This document shows, piece by piece, positions 5,555-5,685 of a stretch of DNA of 5,685 bases (its first letter is position 1; each line of letters opens with the position of its first letter). Location of the stretch: positions 1-5,685 of the forward strand of contig JBJYWI010000252.1 of assembly GCA_046259385.1 (NCBI GenBank), written 5' to 3'. The stretch comes from CAVWDI01 sp046259385. Its GTDB lineage: Bacteria > Chloroflexota > Anaerolineae > Anaerolineales > UBA4823. Made by a program: the position numbers and the translations under genes. The notes under the pieces were generated by a model. It was not told the origin of the DNA, made no database searches, and was given only the letters and a program-made list of their open reading frames with translations.

Positions 5555-5685
5555 TTAAGCATTCAGTTTTACCCGGGCAGTTCCCAATAATTCCAATAAC
5601 CCGCCAAGCAAACCCAACAGTAAAATTCGGGTAAATATTAATAATGAGAACGCGATCGCCGTTTCGGAATTAACTCCGAATGATG
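5555..5685 (-). CDS. C-terminal end of a membrane protein, possibly lysylphosphatidylglycerol synthase TM-like / UPF0104 (partial)
   Basis: Reading the minus strand from the right edge, a frame with whole codons from 5683 runs 42 codons to a TAA at 5555-5557. The peptide begins SFGVNSETAIAFSL and continues as a strongly hydrophobic, leucine- and glycine-rich helix (LLLGLLGGLLELL), then a short polar tail ending in RVKLNA. The other two minus frames stop early. The GVxxETAxAxSLL pattern followed by a GGLL-rich helix resembles the last membrane segment of the flippase-like LPG-synthase/UPF0104 family, common near glycosyltransferases. With so little visible, that family call is a guess; a membrane protein C-terminus is much safer. 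It converges with the acyltransferase across 75 bp (5480-5554), where GTTGA (5487-5491) and TCAAC (5497-5501) form only a weak 5-bp hairpin without a T-run. Confidence 0.6.
   Translation of the reverse strand, partial: SFGVNSETAIAFSLLIFTRILLLGLLGGLLELLGTARVKLNA

Noticed and set aside
78..5685. Mobile element or recent insertion boundaries
   Set aside because: I found no transposase, integrase, terminal inverted repeats or target duplications. The tight operon spacing argues for a long-lived gene set.

Overview
The window is a bacterial surface-glycan locus of moderate base composition, with AT-rich spacers. The genus cannot be read from it. There are no rRNA or tRNA genes, insertion sequences, CRISPR repeats or phage genes. 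Starts are mixed: three ATG genes with weak or moderate Shine-Dalgarno matches, one ATG gene with none, and one TTG gene with none.

Layout. Four minus-strand genes form a probable operon, transcribed from position 4655 down to 78. In order they are: an AMP-forming acyl ligase with its own C-terminal phosphopantetheine carrier domain (2877-4655); a small cupin sugar 3,4-ketoisomerase of the FdtA/QdtA (WxcM-like) family (2437-2868); a PLP sugar 3-aminotransferase of the DegT/DnrJ/EryC1 family, FdtB/QdtB type (1331-2440); and a GT-B fold, GT4-like glycosyltransferase (78-1265). The first three are tightly packed, with an 8-nt gap and then an ATGA overlap. Across a 161-bp AT-rich divergent spacer, a PglD/NeuD-like left-handed beta-helix acyltransferase is read on the plus strand (4817-5479). 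Convergent with it, the right edge holds the last 42 codons of a minus-strand membrane protein (5555 to the edge). Positions 1-77 hold no gene I can support.

How the genes work together. The ketoisomerase and aminotransferase are the standard pair that turns a dTDP-4-keto-6-deoxyhexose into a dTDP-3-amino-3,6-dideoxyhexose (Fuc3N or Qui3N type). The PglD-like enzyme is the likely N-acyltransferase and the GT4 enzyme the likely transferase onto a lipid-linked glycan. The unusual member is the ligase-carrier fusion at the head of the operon. It should activate a carboxylic acid and load it on its own carrier domain, yet no condensation, ketosynthase or thioesterase domain lies in the window. 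My working hypothesis is a dedicated route for N-acylating the 3-amino sugar with a non-acetyl group delivered from a carrier protein. The A-domain resembles the oxalyl-CoA synthetase (Pcs60/AAE3) branch, so a small, possibly dicarboxylic acid is worth testing. The hypothesis rests on gene order and motifs; the acyl group, the sugar epimer and the acceptor cannot be determined here.
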